DNA from: Calliopsis andreniformis
Taxonomy: Eukaryota; Arthropoda; Insecta; Hymenoptera; Andrenidae
Length of the DNA stretch: 64,000 nucleotides
Direction of reading: 5' to 3'
Assembly: GCF_051401765.1 (NCBI RefSeq)
Contig: NC_135071.1
Coordinates: 6,736,961 to 6,800,960 of the forward strand
A program made the translations under genes and the position numbers. Shown piece by piece: positions 1-11,010 of this stretch. The notes beneath the pieces are model-generated. The model searched no databases. It was not told where the DNA came from and was given only the letters and a program-made list of their open reading frames with translations. The number at the start of each line of letters is the position of its first letter. Position 1 is the stretch's first letter.

Positions 1-677
1 TTTGAACTCTGTACTGTTTGATGCCACAAATTTTGTATTATAACGTCATATATGGACACAAACACTTATTTTTCAGTATTTTATAAGTATGTTTCGTACA
101 CATGAACAATACTTCCATCATAATATGAACTAATCCAATGTTGAACACCTGTAGTTATTTCGTGAGCTCGAAAAAAGATTAGAAACATTTTAGCAGCCTT
201 CTTTTATTGGTACAATATTTTCAGGTATTTGTATTAAAAAAGTTTCCTGAGTAGTAAACTTTGTGTAAGTTACAACAATGCTTTGAGATAAAGACATAAA
301 ACTGTAATGAACGTAAAAAGTATGGCTTAAAATACTCTTTAAGGTGTCTATTTCCTCGGAATATATTCCAGTATATGAAATCTACAGAATGAAGTTTTCA
401 CTTGGTAATCAGTAATACCGTCATTAACTGTTCTTTTGTGACATATATTGTCTTTCTGTTCTGCGCTAATTAATGATAGACAACTAAAATCGTTTGATAT
501 TTTATCTATGTCTACAGTTTCAATGTGATAAGATTTTACTTGATTTAAAATTTTATATATTTATATTCACTGGTTTTACTTTTACTGCTTTGTTACAATT
601 AAGTATGCACGTGTTTATATTACATGATATTCTTATAGACTAATGACTTACACTACTCGTGTACGCAACGCTCATCC

Positions 678-694
678 ACACACACACACACACA
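678..694. repeat. CA dinucleotide microsatellite
   Basis: A short uninterrupted run of alternating C and A, about eight units long. It lies in otherwise AT-rich sequence from 1 to 890 in which I see no gene or other element. Confidence 0.85.
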
Positions 695-890
695 CTTATA
701 CCTGCATACGTGCGTTGTCAATCGAAATATTACTGATTCACAGCTAATTGTATCTACATATTTCTTTGCAGAATGTTAACAAACAGTATTTGTTCTATAA
801 TTTTTGTAGGTGTTCGTATGATATTTTTATTGACGCTTTCTGTTTACAGAATCAAAAATTAGGAATAGATCTATCTCGAAAATACCAGTC

Positions 891-1067
891 GTCCAACCAA
901 GAAAAGCAAAGTTTTAGTTAAAGACTAATCGAGCAGCACGAACTAATCCGCGATTCTCAATCTTTACATGTAGATTGAGAACATCTTTACATAAAGATTG
1001 AGAGTCGCGGGTTAGTCCGTGCTGCTTGACTAGTCTTTAACTAAGACTTTGCTTTTCTTGGTTGGAC
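891..1067. repeat. Long hairpin, 76 bp arms with 25 bp loop
   Basis: The left arm (891-966, starting GTCCAACCAAGAAAAGCAAA) is repeated as its reverse complement at 992-1067, with only a few mismatches over 76 positions. The loop holds a second shorter copy of the TTTACAT/GATTGAG words. The high arm identity points to a recent foldback element or an inverted duplication. No coding content is visible. A target duplication is not obvious at the borders. Confidence 0.85.
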
Positions 1068-1083
1068 CCTTTGTAAAGAAAGG

Positions 1084-1590
1084 TTGGTGGGCGTCTTTGT
1101 AAAGAAGTTCAGTCATAATAATGACAACACAATCCTCTCGTAACAGTAATGATAATAATCAAGGGCGACGAATTTCTTTTTTGCCGTGGGTTTCTCTCCT
1201 ACGGTCTAAAATATCTGTTTGTTTATACCCATAATAGTTTGGTTTATATAAAGTATTAAAAATGTCTACTTCTTCTGTAGTATCTCTGTGTTTATAACAA
1301 TTGAACTTTTTTACAAAAAGGCCTACCAAGTATTTTTTATTCAAGTAAACCACTAACTCTATCATAAACAATGATTTTTGTAAGTTGATTTCTTGTTATA
1401 AAAATGAAGACGTACTTCATAGAGTGAAGAACATTTCGTGTGCCATGTGCAAGTAGCATCAAAAATATTTGTAATGAGAGACGCACTGCAGCAGTAGAAA
1501 CAAGATTAAAAGTGATACTTATACATTGGCAATATTTGATAGAAGGTTAAATTATTGTGCTTGGTATTTTCCTGTGATTTTCTGGATCGC
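1084..1590 (+). mobile_element. Foldback family A, copy A (middle plus right arm)
   Basis: This stretch matches the central part and right arm of the complete foldback at 24318-25242. Shared landmarks are TTCAGTCATAATAATGACAA, the word CTCCTACGGTCTA, and ATGATTTTTGTAAGTTGATT. The left arm is missing here, so this is a truncated copy. The short minus-strand open frame inside it (1159-1371) is a by-product of the repeat. A third copy lies at 49060-49790. Confidence 0.8.
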
Positions 1591-1597
1591 ATCACGA

Positions 1598-1835
1598 GAT
1601 GCACTGATTTTGATGAGACTAGGCTTAATCAAAGGTTCGTGCCAACATTATATTTGATAGTATCATCGAATTTTAAATCTGAACTACGGATCCAAAGATA
1701 TTTGGATAAGTTTCTCATACACAAAATTCCAAACAATGTGCACGGTAATGCTGGTTACGCCCCGCATATACTTGGCGTCGCGGCACTATTATACGGTTTG
1801 ATCATAGATAAAGCGCGCAAGTATTGTGTAGTACT
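1598..1835 (+). repeat. Repeat family B, copy 1
   Basis: Starts GATGCACTGATTTTGATGAG and ends near a segment reading ATACTTGGCGTC. Diverged copies lie at 16985-17263 (opposite strand) and 54768-54983 (same strand). The open frame covering 1555-1869 has no recognisable domain and is disrupted in the other copies, so I treat it as repeat sequence. The superfamily is not recognised. Confidence 0.75.
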
Positions 1836-2299
1836 GGTAAGGGTATATCCCAGCCACATATTGAGATAGTTGTAATTTTCCGTATATAGAAAATACAAAT
1901 TAGGCGGTCTTGTCTACTCTGACCGTATACATCCGCATTTTTTCCAAGTGCAACTTTACTAGCTTTGAACAGTACACACTATTTTAGTTTGCCACCTGGT
2001 TCCCTCGTCCCTCTGGAAAATAGGCGATCTAGTAGCTAAATGTCCTACTTCTTCTTGAGGGTCTTCTCCCTCGTCTACACAGCTTGGTCGGTTTTGTCCG
2101 TGTCTGTTGCCAGTACATGAGCGGTCGGTTGAGCGTGATGCAACAGGTTGTGATTCTAAGTTATAGGATCCTCGTTAGTTAGACTCGAGCGAAATCTACG
2201 GCTTTATTCCACTTTATTCACGTGATTAATTTAAGTGTATTACGCGTGATATTTCTCCTATGTTCGAGGATTTTTTTCGACGAATAAAGTTCAATATTT

Positions 2300-2890
2300 G
2301 GTTATTTCCAATGCGCAGTGAATCGAGAGTTTCGCGGTCATGAAATCGAGTCGATACGAATACGAATTATCGCATCATGAGCCATCCCCATCTCAAGCGA
2401 GAGGATTCACAATTGTGCTCCTCGATTCGATCTATTTCCGAGCAAACTTGTTCCATCCTGAAGCTATCGAGCGATCGAGAGCTTATTCGGAAGAGAGATA
2501 TTGCGTGAGGAATCGGCGAGGGGTCGAGGCGTAAGCGCCTGTGGGCCAGTAACTCATCTGGCACAGGGGCGCAGAGGTTGACGTTTCGAAGGCGCTGCGC
2601 CCCGCAATCCTATGCTTGCGGGGGTGGATTCCCGTGACTCTAAGGTATCTTTTTGTAAGTAAACCGTGAGGGAGTCGAGCGATAAAAGGAGGATCGGAGG
2701 AAAATATTGCCACGACTCCCATTTTCAGGCGAACTGAAACAGCGTACGTACGATTTCGCGGGCAATACAAACCAGAGGTAAAGAGCATGTGGTGAATGGC
2801 TTGTCCGAGACGTCCGGAAAAACTCGAATTTCTAATTGTTATTTCAAAGAGTGAATTAACTTATCGACTGTTGCTGAGGGGAAGAGAGAA
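2300..2890. other. GC/CpG-rich island, possible 5' untranslated exon
   Basis: Base composition shifts sharply from the AT-rich surroundings, with many CG dinucleotides between about 2340 and 2820. Overlapping open frames on both strands (2340-2534 plus, 2483-2788 minus) have no recognisable domain. A GTAAGT splice-donor-like word occurs at about 2654, so the stretch could be a promoter with a non-coding first exon on the plus strand. It could equally be the GC-rich interior of an unrecognised element. From 1870 to 2300 I see nothing definite. Confidence 0.3.
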
Positions 2891-3189
2891 AGTCGTTGAA
2901 GCGTACTTTTGCTGCAACACTTTCCTGGATTTCGATCCAATTTTAACGTAGCGTTCCTAGGATTGTGTTGTAGTGGGAGCGTGATTCCGTGGATAGTGGA
3001 ACTTAAAGTGTTTGTGGAGAGTATGTGTGAACTAGTACTAATTAAGACTAAATTACACTACGATATATATGCGATATACATTAATGCGAAACTAACAGGC
3101 ACAAAGGACATACGTTGTTTTCTTGAGCACGCGTTTACACAAAATATTACCTGGCCTTGCCTGGCCACGCCAAGTATTTGACTTCCAAG

Positions 3190-3254
3190 CCGCGGACATC
3201 TAGGCAAATGTCTAGATGTTACATTTTTCCTTCGTATTATTAAAATGTCCGCGG
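3190..3254. repeat. Short hairpin with 10 bp ends
   Basis: The word CCGCGGACAT is found again as its exact reverse complement, with 65 bp spanned in total. An inner palindrome (ACATCTAGGCAAATGTCTAGATGT, positions 3197-3220) sits next to the left end. It may be a very small TIR element. From 3260 to 4250 I see nothing else that can be supported. Confidence 0.5.
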
Positions 3255-4257
3255 TATGAGTAATGGAATGTATTTAGTGCATTTTTGGCATATTGCGATG
3301 GAAATGCTACTCATTCTTTAAGAATTGAGTGCTTTCCAGCCATCGAACACGATCCTACATTGTGTGAGACAGAGTTACACAATCTCAATTTGCAGCTGAA
3401 ATACTATTTAGTTTTTTTATTTCATCCCTAGAGTGCAGAACAGTGCTTTTACATGAGTGTCATTAGAGTTTAAGCGTAGCACTGTTGAACACAGCATTTT
3501 ACCTGTGTATACGTAGTGGTGTCATCTTAATAAGCGCAGTTGGAAAGCACCGAATCTTACATTACGTTACATAGTGTCGGCTTTGCACATAGATGGAAAA
3601 CACCTTTATGTATTTGCAGCTCATTTCGATTTCACATCTTTTTATGACACAGTACCGGCTTTTTCATGTACTTGGCGTAATGTTTTTACTATTTTGAAGT
3701 TTTTTGTTAGGATACGTTGTTACAAATATGATTTACAATAATTGATTACCTTATAACTATGACGGTAGCGAATGAAGAAGACCTAATGGCTCGGCGTTAG
3801 GAGGCTTACAAAGGGTTTTACACTTCACGGTTTTACGTCGCGTGACACTGACTATGGAACTGTGTACTTGACGGGCGAAATATTCCTTACTTGAATTTTA
3901 ATAAAAGAATCGACACAAGACAGAGGTTACGGCAGGTTTTAAAGGAGTTGATTGGAATTTTGTTCGAACTGTGAGGCCGAATGACCTGCCGCAATTGATG
4001 CTTACTCTGGCGAAATTTATTCTTAAAACGCGAAGTATATACTAGGTCGGTCATCAACACACGTTTGACACCTGCACGGTTGGTGTAATGCTGAGGTTGT
4101 CAAAATATCAGGTTACAGGGATACTCGGTTTGAAGCAATACTTGTGTTGAAGTGTTATACGATATTAGGATATGATTAACCAGGACGTAACACATTTCTT
4201 AGGAGACAATCATTTTGACACGATTTCCAATGTTTTAATACGCATAACAATAGTATA

Positions 4258-4657
4258 AAATCCGCAGAAACTACGGAAACATTGCTTTTTATTTTTTTAC
4301 TGTGGTGTATCAAATTGAAAAATGTGAAAAACAATAGAGAACAATAGTATTAGTGATATTTGTCTATCGAATCAATACGACTATTATTCCGGGAATTGTT
4401 ACAATACAAATTCGATATTTTTCAATTTTTTTCTCTCTTTTTTTACTTTTTACAACTGGGGTAATCAATTTAAAAATCTGACAAAATTCCATATTTGTGC
4501 CACGATAGCTAACGTGCCTCTGACTTTTTTTCGCAATTTTTCATCGAACAGTTTAAGAGAAATTGGGTAATAACGTAGAGATCTTGATCAAAGGCAAAAG
4601 TTCAGCCCAGGAATCTCTCCTTAACGGCTTCCGCACTTTACGTGGGACATCCTATAT
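4258..4657 (+). mobile_element. F1 family fragment
   Basis: Shares words with copies near 18975-19460 and 60800-61335: AACTACGGAAACATTGCTTT, a T-rich tract, then GATAGCTAACGTG and AGAGAAATTGGG. It ends in ACGTGGGACATCCTATAT, a decayed form of the F1 terminus. The conserved subterminal block seen in better copies is missing, so the fragment is internally deleted. No coding capacity is visible. Confidence 0.7.
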
Positions 4658-6482
4658 ATCATCCAAATTGTGTCGTATTTGATATCATTTTCATCGGAAA
4701 AACATATGGGATTGTTTTATAGCGCTTGCATCGAAATATTATATTGGCCCAAAAATGAGTGAGAACTTCTATATAAGGAAATTTCTCACGGTTGGTACAG
4801 CATCGTGGTTGCTACCCAACTGCTCGAAGTCGCGCTCTCATTAAGATAACGAAAAACGAAAGTGCTAGAGTGTTTTCTTTTAACAGACAGTGACTCGAAT
4901 ATTTCGGAGAGTAATGGAAAATATTCTCCGTACGTAACTTTGAGATTGGAATCAACTACCGAAGCGAGTTCCACGTGTTATGAAACATTCTGTATGTCAA
5001 TATCATCAAAATCCCCGACATCGTTGTACAAAGGTAATTGAGTTGGAATGGAATGGTCAGTACACGAGAAGTTAAAATATACGTGTTTGAAGCCGTGTAG
5101 TGTTTAGTGTACAGGTACACGTGTATCGAAATACACACACTGTATCACACGGATACTCGGATCTGGAACTATTTATTGTACTTACATGGGTATACATATA
5201 CGTATGTATATACGTGTATTTTGTATTAAAATTCGAAATATATGGATACTCAGACATCGCAATATTCATTAATAAATATGTATCAACATATTGATATTTC
5301 ATTTTGTGTGATTATTAATGTATAATAAAATGCTCGAATATTTAAGTCCATTTACCCGCAGTTCATCTTACGTTAAATTCAACACTTTTTTCCCTCGATG
5401 TCTAAGATTTAGTTGAAAGTGGTTTTTTTGCTTAAAAAAGGAAGAGAACTCTGAATTTAACGATTTGTATTTCGGAAACTGTTTACCATATTTACGTGCT
5501 TCAAGTTTTATTTTGATTGAGAACGATTCAACTTAAATAAATTTGTTTGTGATTGGAACATTATTTTAACAACATTGGAAATAATGTAGATATTATTATA
5601 TTTGAAATTGGGCCTAGTGACCGCGTTCTTACAAATTCGAAACAAGAATAGACATTACCATTTTTTTTTAATTTTTTGCGTAAAATAAGCTTATCCGTAA
5701 ATCGATGCAAGGCATATTAAGTGGGGAATTTTTCTTTCCTTCATTAAAAATCTATTTTCTTTAAATTCTTACTATACAAGATATAAGTATATAAATTAAT
5801 TTCATTCTCTCAGTATGTTCCCATTATATGTTAAAGTACTTATAATATTTCTTTATGCAAATTTCTATTACATATTTCGCCTAAACTCTTTCTCAGTTGC
5901 CATGTTTTTTTGTTGCTTGGCATGATAAAAAAAAAATTGGATCATCTTGAAAGTTTTACTGTTTGATGAAAAAAAAACTGCTATTGTCTTACCCAAAATC
6001 GTGATTCATTGTGTATTATTTTTTTTTATTAAGAAAAATATTTTTTAGCCACTTTGTAACTTTTAACCTTGTCTTTGTGCCTGATTCTATTCAGGTCATC
6101 CTTTATGAACCATTTTTAACCCTCTTTGAAGTAAAATAGCCACTGTTCTCCCGTGGTTTCATTGAGTAATGACATTTTACAAGCTCGATTACAACAGAAA
6201 GTGGTCCAGAGTGAGTTAGTAGAACTCGTAGTAGTAGTAATAGTTAGTAGAACTACGGGTATAAATAATAATGTTCTAATATATCTAATGTATCTAATAA
6301 TAATGGCCTAAATAATGTTAGGCCAATTTAAAAAATAATAATTTCTACATCATTTTCAACGTTGTTAAAATAATTTTCTAACCACAAAGAATTTGTTTAA
6401 AAAACTCAATTATTCTCAATTAAAATATAATTTGAGGCATGTAAATATGCTAAACAGTTTCTGAAATAAAAATTTCCAAATA

Positions 6483-6956
6483 TAGTAAAACGACCATTCG
6501 AACGACCATTGTACGAATACTTTAATATCCGAACGTTTTATTATCTGAATATTCTACTATGAAACAGATACACACAATCTAGACTCTATACTAGCATAGT
6601 GGGATTTAAACAAACACGTGTAGGTTTAACTAGTGAAAAAATATACGAAAAAACTAAAGCCCTCGAAAGTGGTGAAAGTGCAACAGAACTAGCAAAAATA
6701 AATGGACAGTAGATCCATAATCCCAGACAAAAAATTGAAAAAGTGATAGTACTCTACACAATTGCTGACGTTAAAACACTTGTGTAATTTGGCAGCTAAA
6801 AAGCTATTGGCTGCAGAAATGTATAAACAAACTGTAATTTTTATTTGTTTGTGTTTGAAGCTTTACGTTACACAAAGTAATTATTTTATTATCCGATAAT
6901 TCCATCATTCGGTCACTTTTGTCTCTTTATTAGTTCGGAGGGGGGAGGCTCTACTA
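6483..6956 (+). mobile_element. Non-autonomous pogo/Tigger-like element
   Basis: The ends are inverted (ATAGTAAAACG at the left; the right end reads ATAGTAGAGCC on the opposite strand) and are flanked by TA-rich sequence. Both subterminal regions carry Tigger-like words around ATCCGAAC and TATCCGATAA. A transposase fragment lies inside. The element sits within the right arm of the surrounding foldback, so it inserted later. Confidence 0.65.
6630..6720 (+). pseudogene. pogo/Tigger transposase N-terminal helix-turn-helix relict
   Basis: In frame from about 6630 the translation reads EKIYEKTKALESGESATELA and then reaches a stop at 6720. This resembles the Psq-type DNA-binding start of pogo/Tigger and CENP-B-like transposases, where a KxKxLxxxExGxSxxxLA pattern is usual. 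The DDE catalytic domain is absent. After the stop, short in-family-looking pieces continue out of frame up to about 6790. It is a remnant only, and the family assignment rests on one motif and the TIR words. Confidence 0.55.
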
Positions 6957-7523
6957 TGTATATGTATAATCCATTCTACACGAAAAAGGATACAAATTGT
7001 AAAATTCAATGTTCTCTTTTTTTTTAACTAATATTTTAATTTTTAGTAAACCTCACATATCGAGGGAAGAAAGTGAACGATTTGACGTAGAATGAACCTC
7101 CGGTAAATGGACATTAAGTTTTGGTCATTTTATTCTACATTAATAATCACAAAAAGATGGAACATCGATATATTAATACATATTTATTAATAAATATTGC
7201 AATATACGTGTATCCATACCCGTGTAAGTACATTACATATCCGTATATCTGTGTATTTCGGAATTCATCTCAGGATTCGTGTACTTGTATAGTTCTGGAT
7301 CCGTATAGATCAGAATCTGAGTATCCATAGAGTACAGTCCGCATGTTTCGATACACGTAACTTCAGATTCGTACAACCCCTGGCAAAAAGTTTCTGATCA
7401 TATTCACTAATACAAAATTCAAAAAAATATTCGCGTTTTAGAGTTATAAAATATTCTACATACACACACAACGAATGACGAACATAGGTAGGATATCAAT
7501 AAAGTAAATAAGTACAAAATAAC

Positions 7524-7939
7524 CATGGATATAGGAATAAAGGGATGGAGCATAAACCCCGTTTTTAGCCCAGGGGAGTGAAGCTGCTCCTTTAGTGCGG
7601 AGATACGGTCATGTGGTTTCTGGGGACCCGTCGGTGATTCGTTCTAGTATAAATGCGAGAAATTTCAATGTGAGACCTTCACTTTGTTAACAATTATAAA
7701 TGTACATACGATAGAATATTTTCCATAAAATACAGAAATAAAGTGTCTTATTTATAAATCAATATATTGAAGTGATAATGGTGTCCTGTAAATGCATGTT
7801 ATTGAGAGATCGAAATAAAATTATTAAAGGTTAGAATAAAAAACGGATCCCCAGAAATCACGTGACCCTATCCCCGCACCCCGTAAGACGGCTTCACCCC
7901 CCGAGGCTATTGCTCCATCCCGTTATTTCTATATCCATG
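7524..7939. mobile_element. 416 bp TIR element with 8 bp target duplication (hAT-like?)
   Basis: The termini are inverted (CATGGATATAGGAATAA left; CATGGATATAGAAATAA from the right) and the inversion extends loosely for about 110 bp. The 8 bp AAAATAAC flanks it at 7516-7523 and 7940-7947. The sister Tc1 half carries the same site once (GTTATTTT at 9216-9223), giving an empty-site comparison. An 8 bp duplication suits hAT or P-type elements. The TIR is not the classical hAT start, so the superfamily stays open. No open frame of note. Confidence 0.85.
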
Positions 7940-8055
7940 AAAATAACGCAATATTTCATTTGTTATTAAAATGGAACAAGAGAGAAAACAGAATGCTATG
8001 TGGAAAAAAGTTTCTGATCACAGCGTTATTAATATTTTGTTACATTACTACGTGC

Positions 8056-8806
8056 TCATATGACACTTTTAATATATTGGGGCATCGACCTTATTAAGTT
8101 TTCACAATCCGTAGATGAAATTTCTTTCCACACAACAGTCTTATCGCTTGTCGAAGTTCCTCTGTAGTTTTTGGTTTTGGCATCAATTTTTCTAAATTTC
8201 ACCCACAAGTTCTTAATTGGGTTCAGATCGGGACTGTGCGTAATCCACTTCAACATTTTAATATAGTTTTGCTCTAAATAGTCTACTATGACTGCTAGCG
8301 TTGTCATCTTAAAAAATGAAATCTGAAAAATCTCCAAACCACTCTTTGGAATTAAGAAATCTTATAAAATATTAATGTATTTCTTTGCATTCACGATCTG
8401 GTATACAATGCATAGTTTTTCCACTCCTTTTTTTGTCATACGACTCCATATCATGGAAAATTGCGGATATATTTGTTTATAATTCAAGCAATCTTCATTA
8501 AATTTTTCGTTAGATTTTCGCCAAACAAAGTTTCCTTCGTTATCCCTTGTTCCAAGACAAACACGAAACCCGTCATTAAATATTACTTTGCATTAGTTCT
8601 CTACAGTTCAATTTGTATGTACCTTATACCACTTTAAGTGTTTCTTCTTGTGTTCCTTTGCGAGTAAAGGTTTTGTTTTGCCTTTCGAAATGAGAAGCCC
8701 ATTTCATTTAATCGATTTCCGAGAGTACTGTGACAAACGCTGGAGGCTCACTGTCCATTTATTTGTTCTGACATTACTCGCCTCATATTTTTAACAATTG
8801 CACGAA
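8056..8806 (-). pseudogene. Tc1-like transposase relict, minus strand
   Basis: Read on the minus strand, the relict runs from a helix-turn-helix-like piece near 8806, through KTKPLLAKEHKKKHLKWY, to VIFNDGFRVCLGTRDNEGNF. It then passes KKGVEKLCIVYQIVNAKKY and ends with LKWITHSPDLNPIKNLWVK at 8056. The order matches Tc1 transposases: DNA binding, first catalytic Asp (here in FNDG), linker, and the DLNPIENLW block with the last Glu, which is Lys here. Several stops and frameshifts interrupt it. The catalytic Glu change and the stops mean it cannot be active. Confidence 0.85.
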
Positions 8807-9106
8807 GAGTGGTTTGGAGATTTTTCAGATTTAATTCTCCAAGATGACAACGCTAGCTGTCACGGCAGCAAATTAGTAAAGAACTATTTCGAACACAGCC
8901 ATATTAAAACATTGAAGTGGACAGCGCAGTCCCGATCTGAACTCGAGAATTTGTGGGTAAAATTAAAACAATTGATTTACAAGGAAGAATTAAAAATTGA
9001 AGAGAAACTTCGACAAGCGATAAGGTTGTTGTGGAAAGAAATTTCAGCTAGGGATTGTGTAAACTTAATAAAGTCAATACCCCAATATATTAAAAGTATC
9101 ATATGA
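8798..9106 (+). pseudogene. Tc1-like transposase C-terminal fragment, plus strand
   Basis: A 102-codon open frame carries the second catalytic Asp in LILQDDNASCHGSKLVKNYF and the last catalytic Glu in SELENLW. The usual SPDLNPIENLW segment has lost about six residues. The C-terminus WKEISARDCVNLIKSIPQYI matches the minus-strand copy. No N-terminal domain is present, so the open frame is a leftover of the head-to-head arrangement. Inactive. Confidence 0.85.
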
Positions 9107-9369
9107 GTACGTAGTAATGTAACAAAATATTAATAACACTATGATCAGAAATTTTTTTCCACATAACATTTTGTTTTCCCTCTTGTTCCTTTTTAATAAC
9201 AAAATGAAATGTTACGTTATTTTGTACTTATTTACTTTATTGAGATCCCACCTACGTTCCCCGTTCATTTTATCTATATGTGAGAATGTTTTATAACTCT
9301 AAAATGTAAATATTTTTTTGAATTTTGTATTACTGTATATGATCGAAAATATTTTGCCAGGGGTTGTAC

Positions 9370-11010
9370 AAGCTTTCACGAGCCGACCAGGCTTGCCAAG
9401 GTAAACTCGCTAAATCACTTGCCCAGACAGATTCCCTAAGCCAAGCTCGCCAAATTACGTGCAGTGGGAAATCGTCTTAGAATCGTTGTGGCCCTATCTT
9501 TAAGTCTTTTAAAGTATCAAATTATGAAAGAAACCAACATTCAGACCCATAAATTTTACATCCTTCGAATCGATAAGTTTTCAGACTTTCGAATATTGTA
9601 ATAATATAATTTCCTAATATCTAAACATTAAAGTTTTCGAATAATCATGTATTAAGAGTTTTCTGATAGCTGAATTTCTTAATTTTCAAATAATAAAGTC
9701 GTTAAACATTTACAGTATAGAGTTTTCAAAGCTTTATGTATCTAGTTTAAACTATTCAACTATCTATACTATGCAATTAATAATTATGTATGTAATAACT
9801 AAATCTAAATCACCTAGTAACTCTACTACCTAAAGTAACTCTAGTATTTTTAAGTGTATATTTTAAGTGTGAAACAAATAAATGTACAAATTTTTTTATT
9901 TAGACACCAAATTATCACGTGTATCAATTACTGTTTCTAAAGGCCAGCAGAAGTAAAACGTTAAACGGAAAATTTCGTATCGTCGATGGAACGTGTGAAA
10001 TGTACCCCTCATGGTGTTAGATATCCATGTGCATCCGATAACAATCAATCAAAAGGAAACAAAAGGCACGCTTATTCGTTTGTATTGGCCTTGCGATCTT
10101 CGCAATAAAAGGGGGAGATATGGCTGCAATATATTCATACAGTCGTGTGTATCATTTTCGCGCCTGAAAGAAATAAGCGTTCTGTAACGTATCAACGGTT
10201 GAAGCTTGGAAACGCCATGTACGAAATTCTTTCATCGAGTTTCACGGTTCTGATGGTCTCTTTTGTTCATCGTTCGTTGAATGCCAGATCGAATGGATGA
10301 ATTACGCAGTTGCTAGTGAATCTATATTCAACTGTATTCTTCTCATTTAATTGTAACATACACATCAGTACAGTCTTTTGTTTTGCAGTATTAAAAAAGT
10401 CATGATTGTACAGTGCCACTTGCAATAGTCCTGTTTTCTGTTTGCAACTGAAAATGATGTTAAATACAATATAAAATAAAATATCAGATATGATTTGGAT
10501 GATTTAGCAAGAAATTATACAGAAAAAACAATTTACACGATTTCAAATTCTTATTGTTGGTCCTGTACCAAGGGTACGATGTATATTGTATACATATAGT
10601 ACCATTTTAACAAAAAAGAATATAAGAAATTCATTAGGACTATTTTCGCAAAATCATAAAATTTCTCTAGAGAAAACCCAAAATACGTATCAATCAATCT
10701 CGATAGACGACAGATATCATCGAAGTTGGTGCAATTAGCTGAATTCGCTACACCATTTTGGAAGTTTTTCATTTCTATTAAATTATTTTTTAAAGATAAT
10801 AGCTAACAAAGAATTTCTTCTATTCTTCCTATGAGAAAGATCTCAAACGCGACCCCACTCGAATCATGTTTAATGATTTGTATCACGCAATTTCTATGGA
10901 TCCGGAGTAATAAGCTTTTATTTACTATTGTCTATTGAAAATATTCAATTTTTATTAAGTACTTTAACACATCATACCAATGCGTTCGTAATGATTTCCC
11001 AGCATACGGA
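9370..11010. other. No gene seen
   Basis: AT-rich sequence with only short open frames (for example 10551-10772 minus) that show no domain. A slightly GC-richer patch lies near 9990-10340. No repeat partner was noticed inside the window. Confidence 0.5.

Larger units (their letters stand above)
5080..7345. mobile_element. Long-arm foldback element, split by a pogo-like insertion
   Basis: The left arm (about 5080-5630) reappears as its reverse complement in two pieces at about 6310-6480 and 6957-7345. Matching words include GATTATTAATGTA, TTCTTCCCTCGAT and AAACTGTTTA. The right arm is interrupted exactly where the pogo-like element at 6483-6956 lies; removing it restores collinearity. The loop (about 5630-6310) is AT-rich with no recognisable gene. 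The arms are about 80 percent alike by eye, so the element is not young. Confidence 0.75.
7374..9366. mobile_element. Head-to-head inverted Tc1-like element
   Basis: Both ends carry the same terminus (CAACCCCTGGCAAAA, inward on each side) and each is preceded by TA (7372-7373, 9367-9368), as expected for Tc1/mariner. The left part encodes a transposase relict on the minus strand and the right part encodes the C-terminal part on the plus strand. The two 3' ends therefore point outward and the 5' TIR is lost. The two halves match at about 90 percent downstream of the stop codons. A 416 bp element has inserted into the left half. Confidence 0.8.

Noticed and set aside
2340..2788. Overlapping open frames in the GC-rich island as genes
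   Set aside because: Frames are short on both strands with no domain; high GC alone lengthens chance frames.
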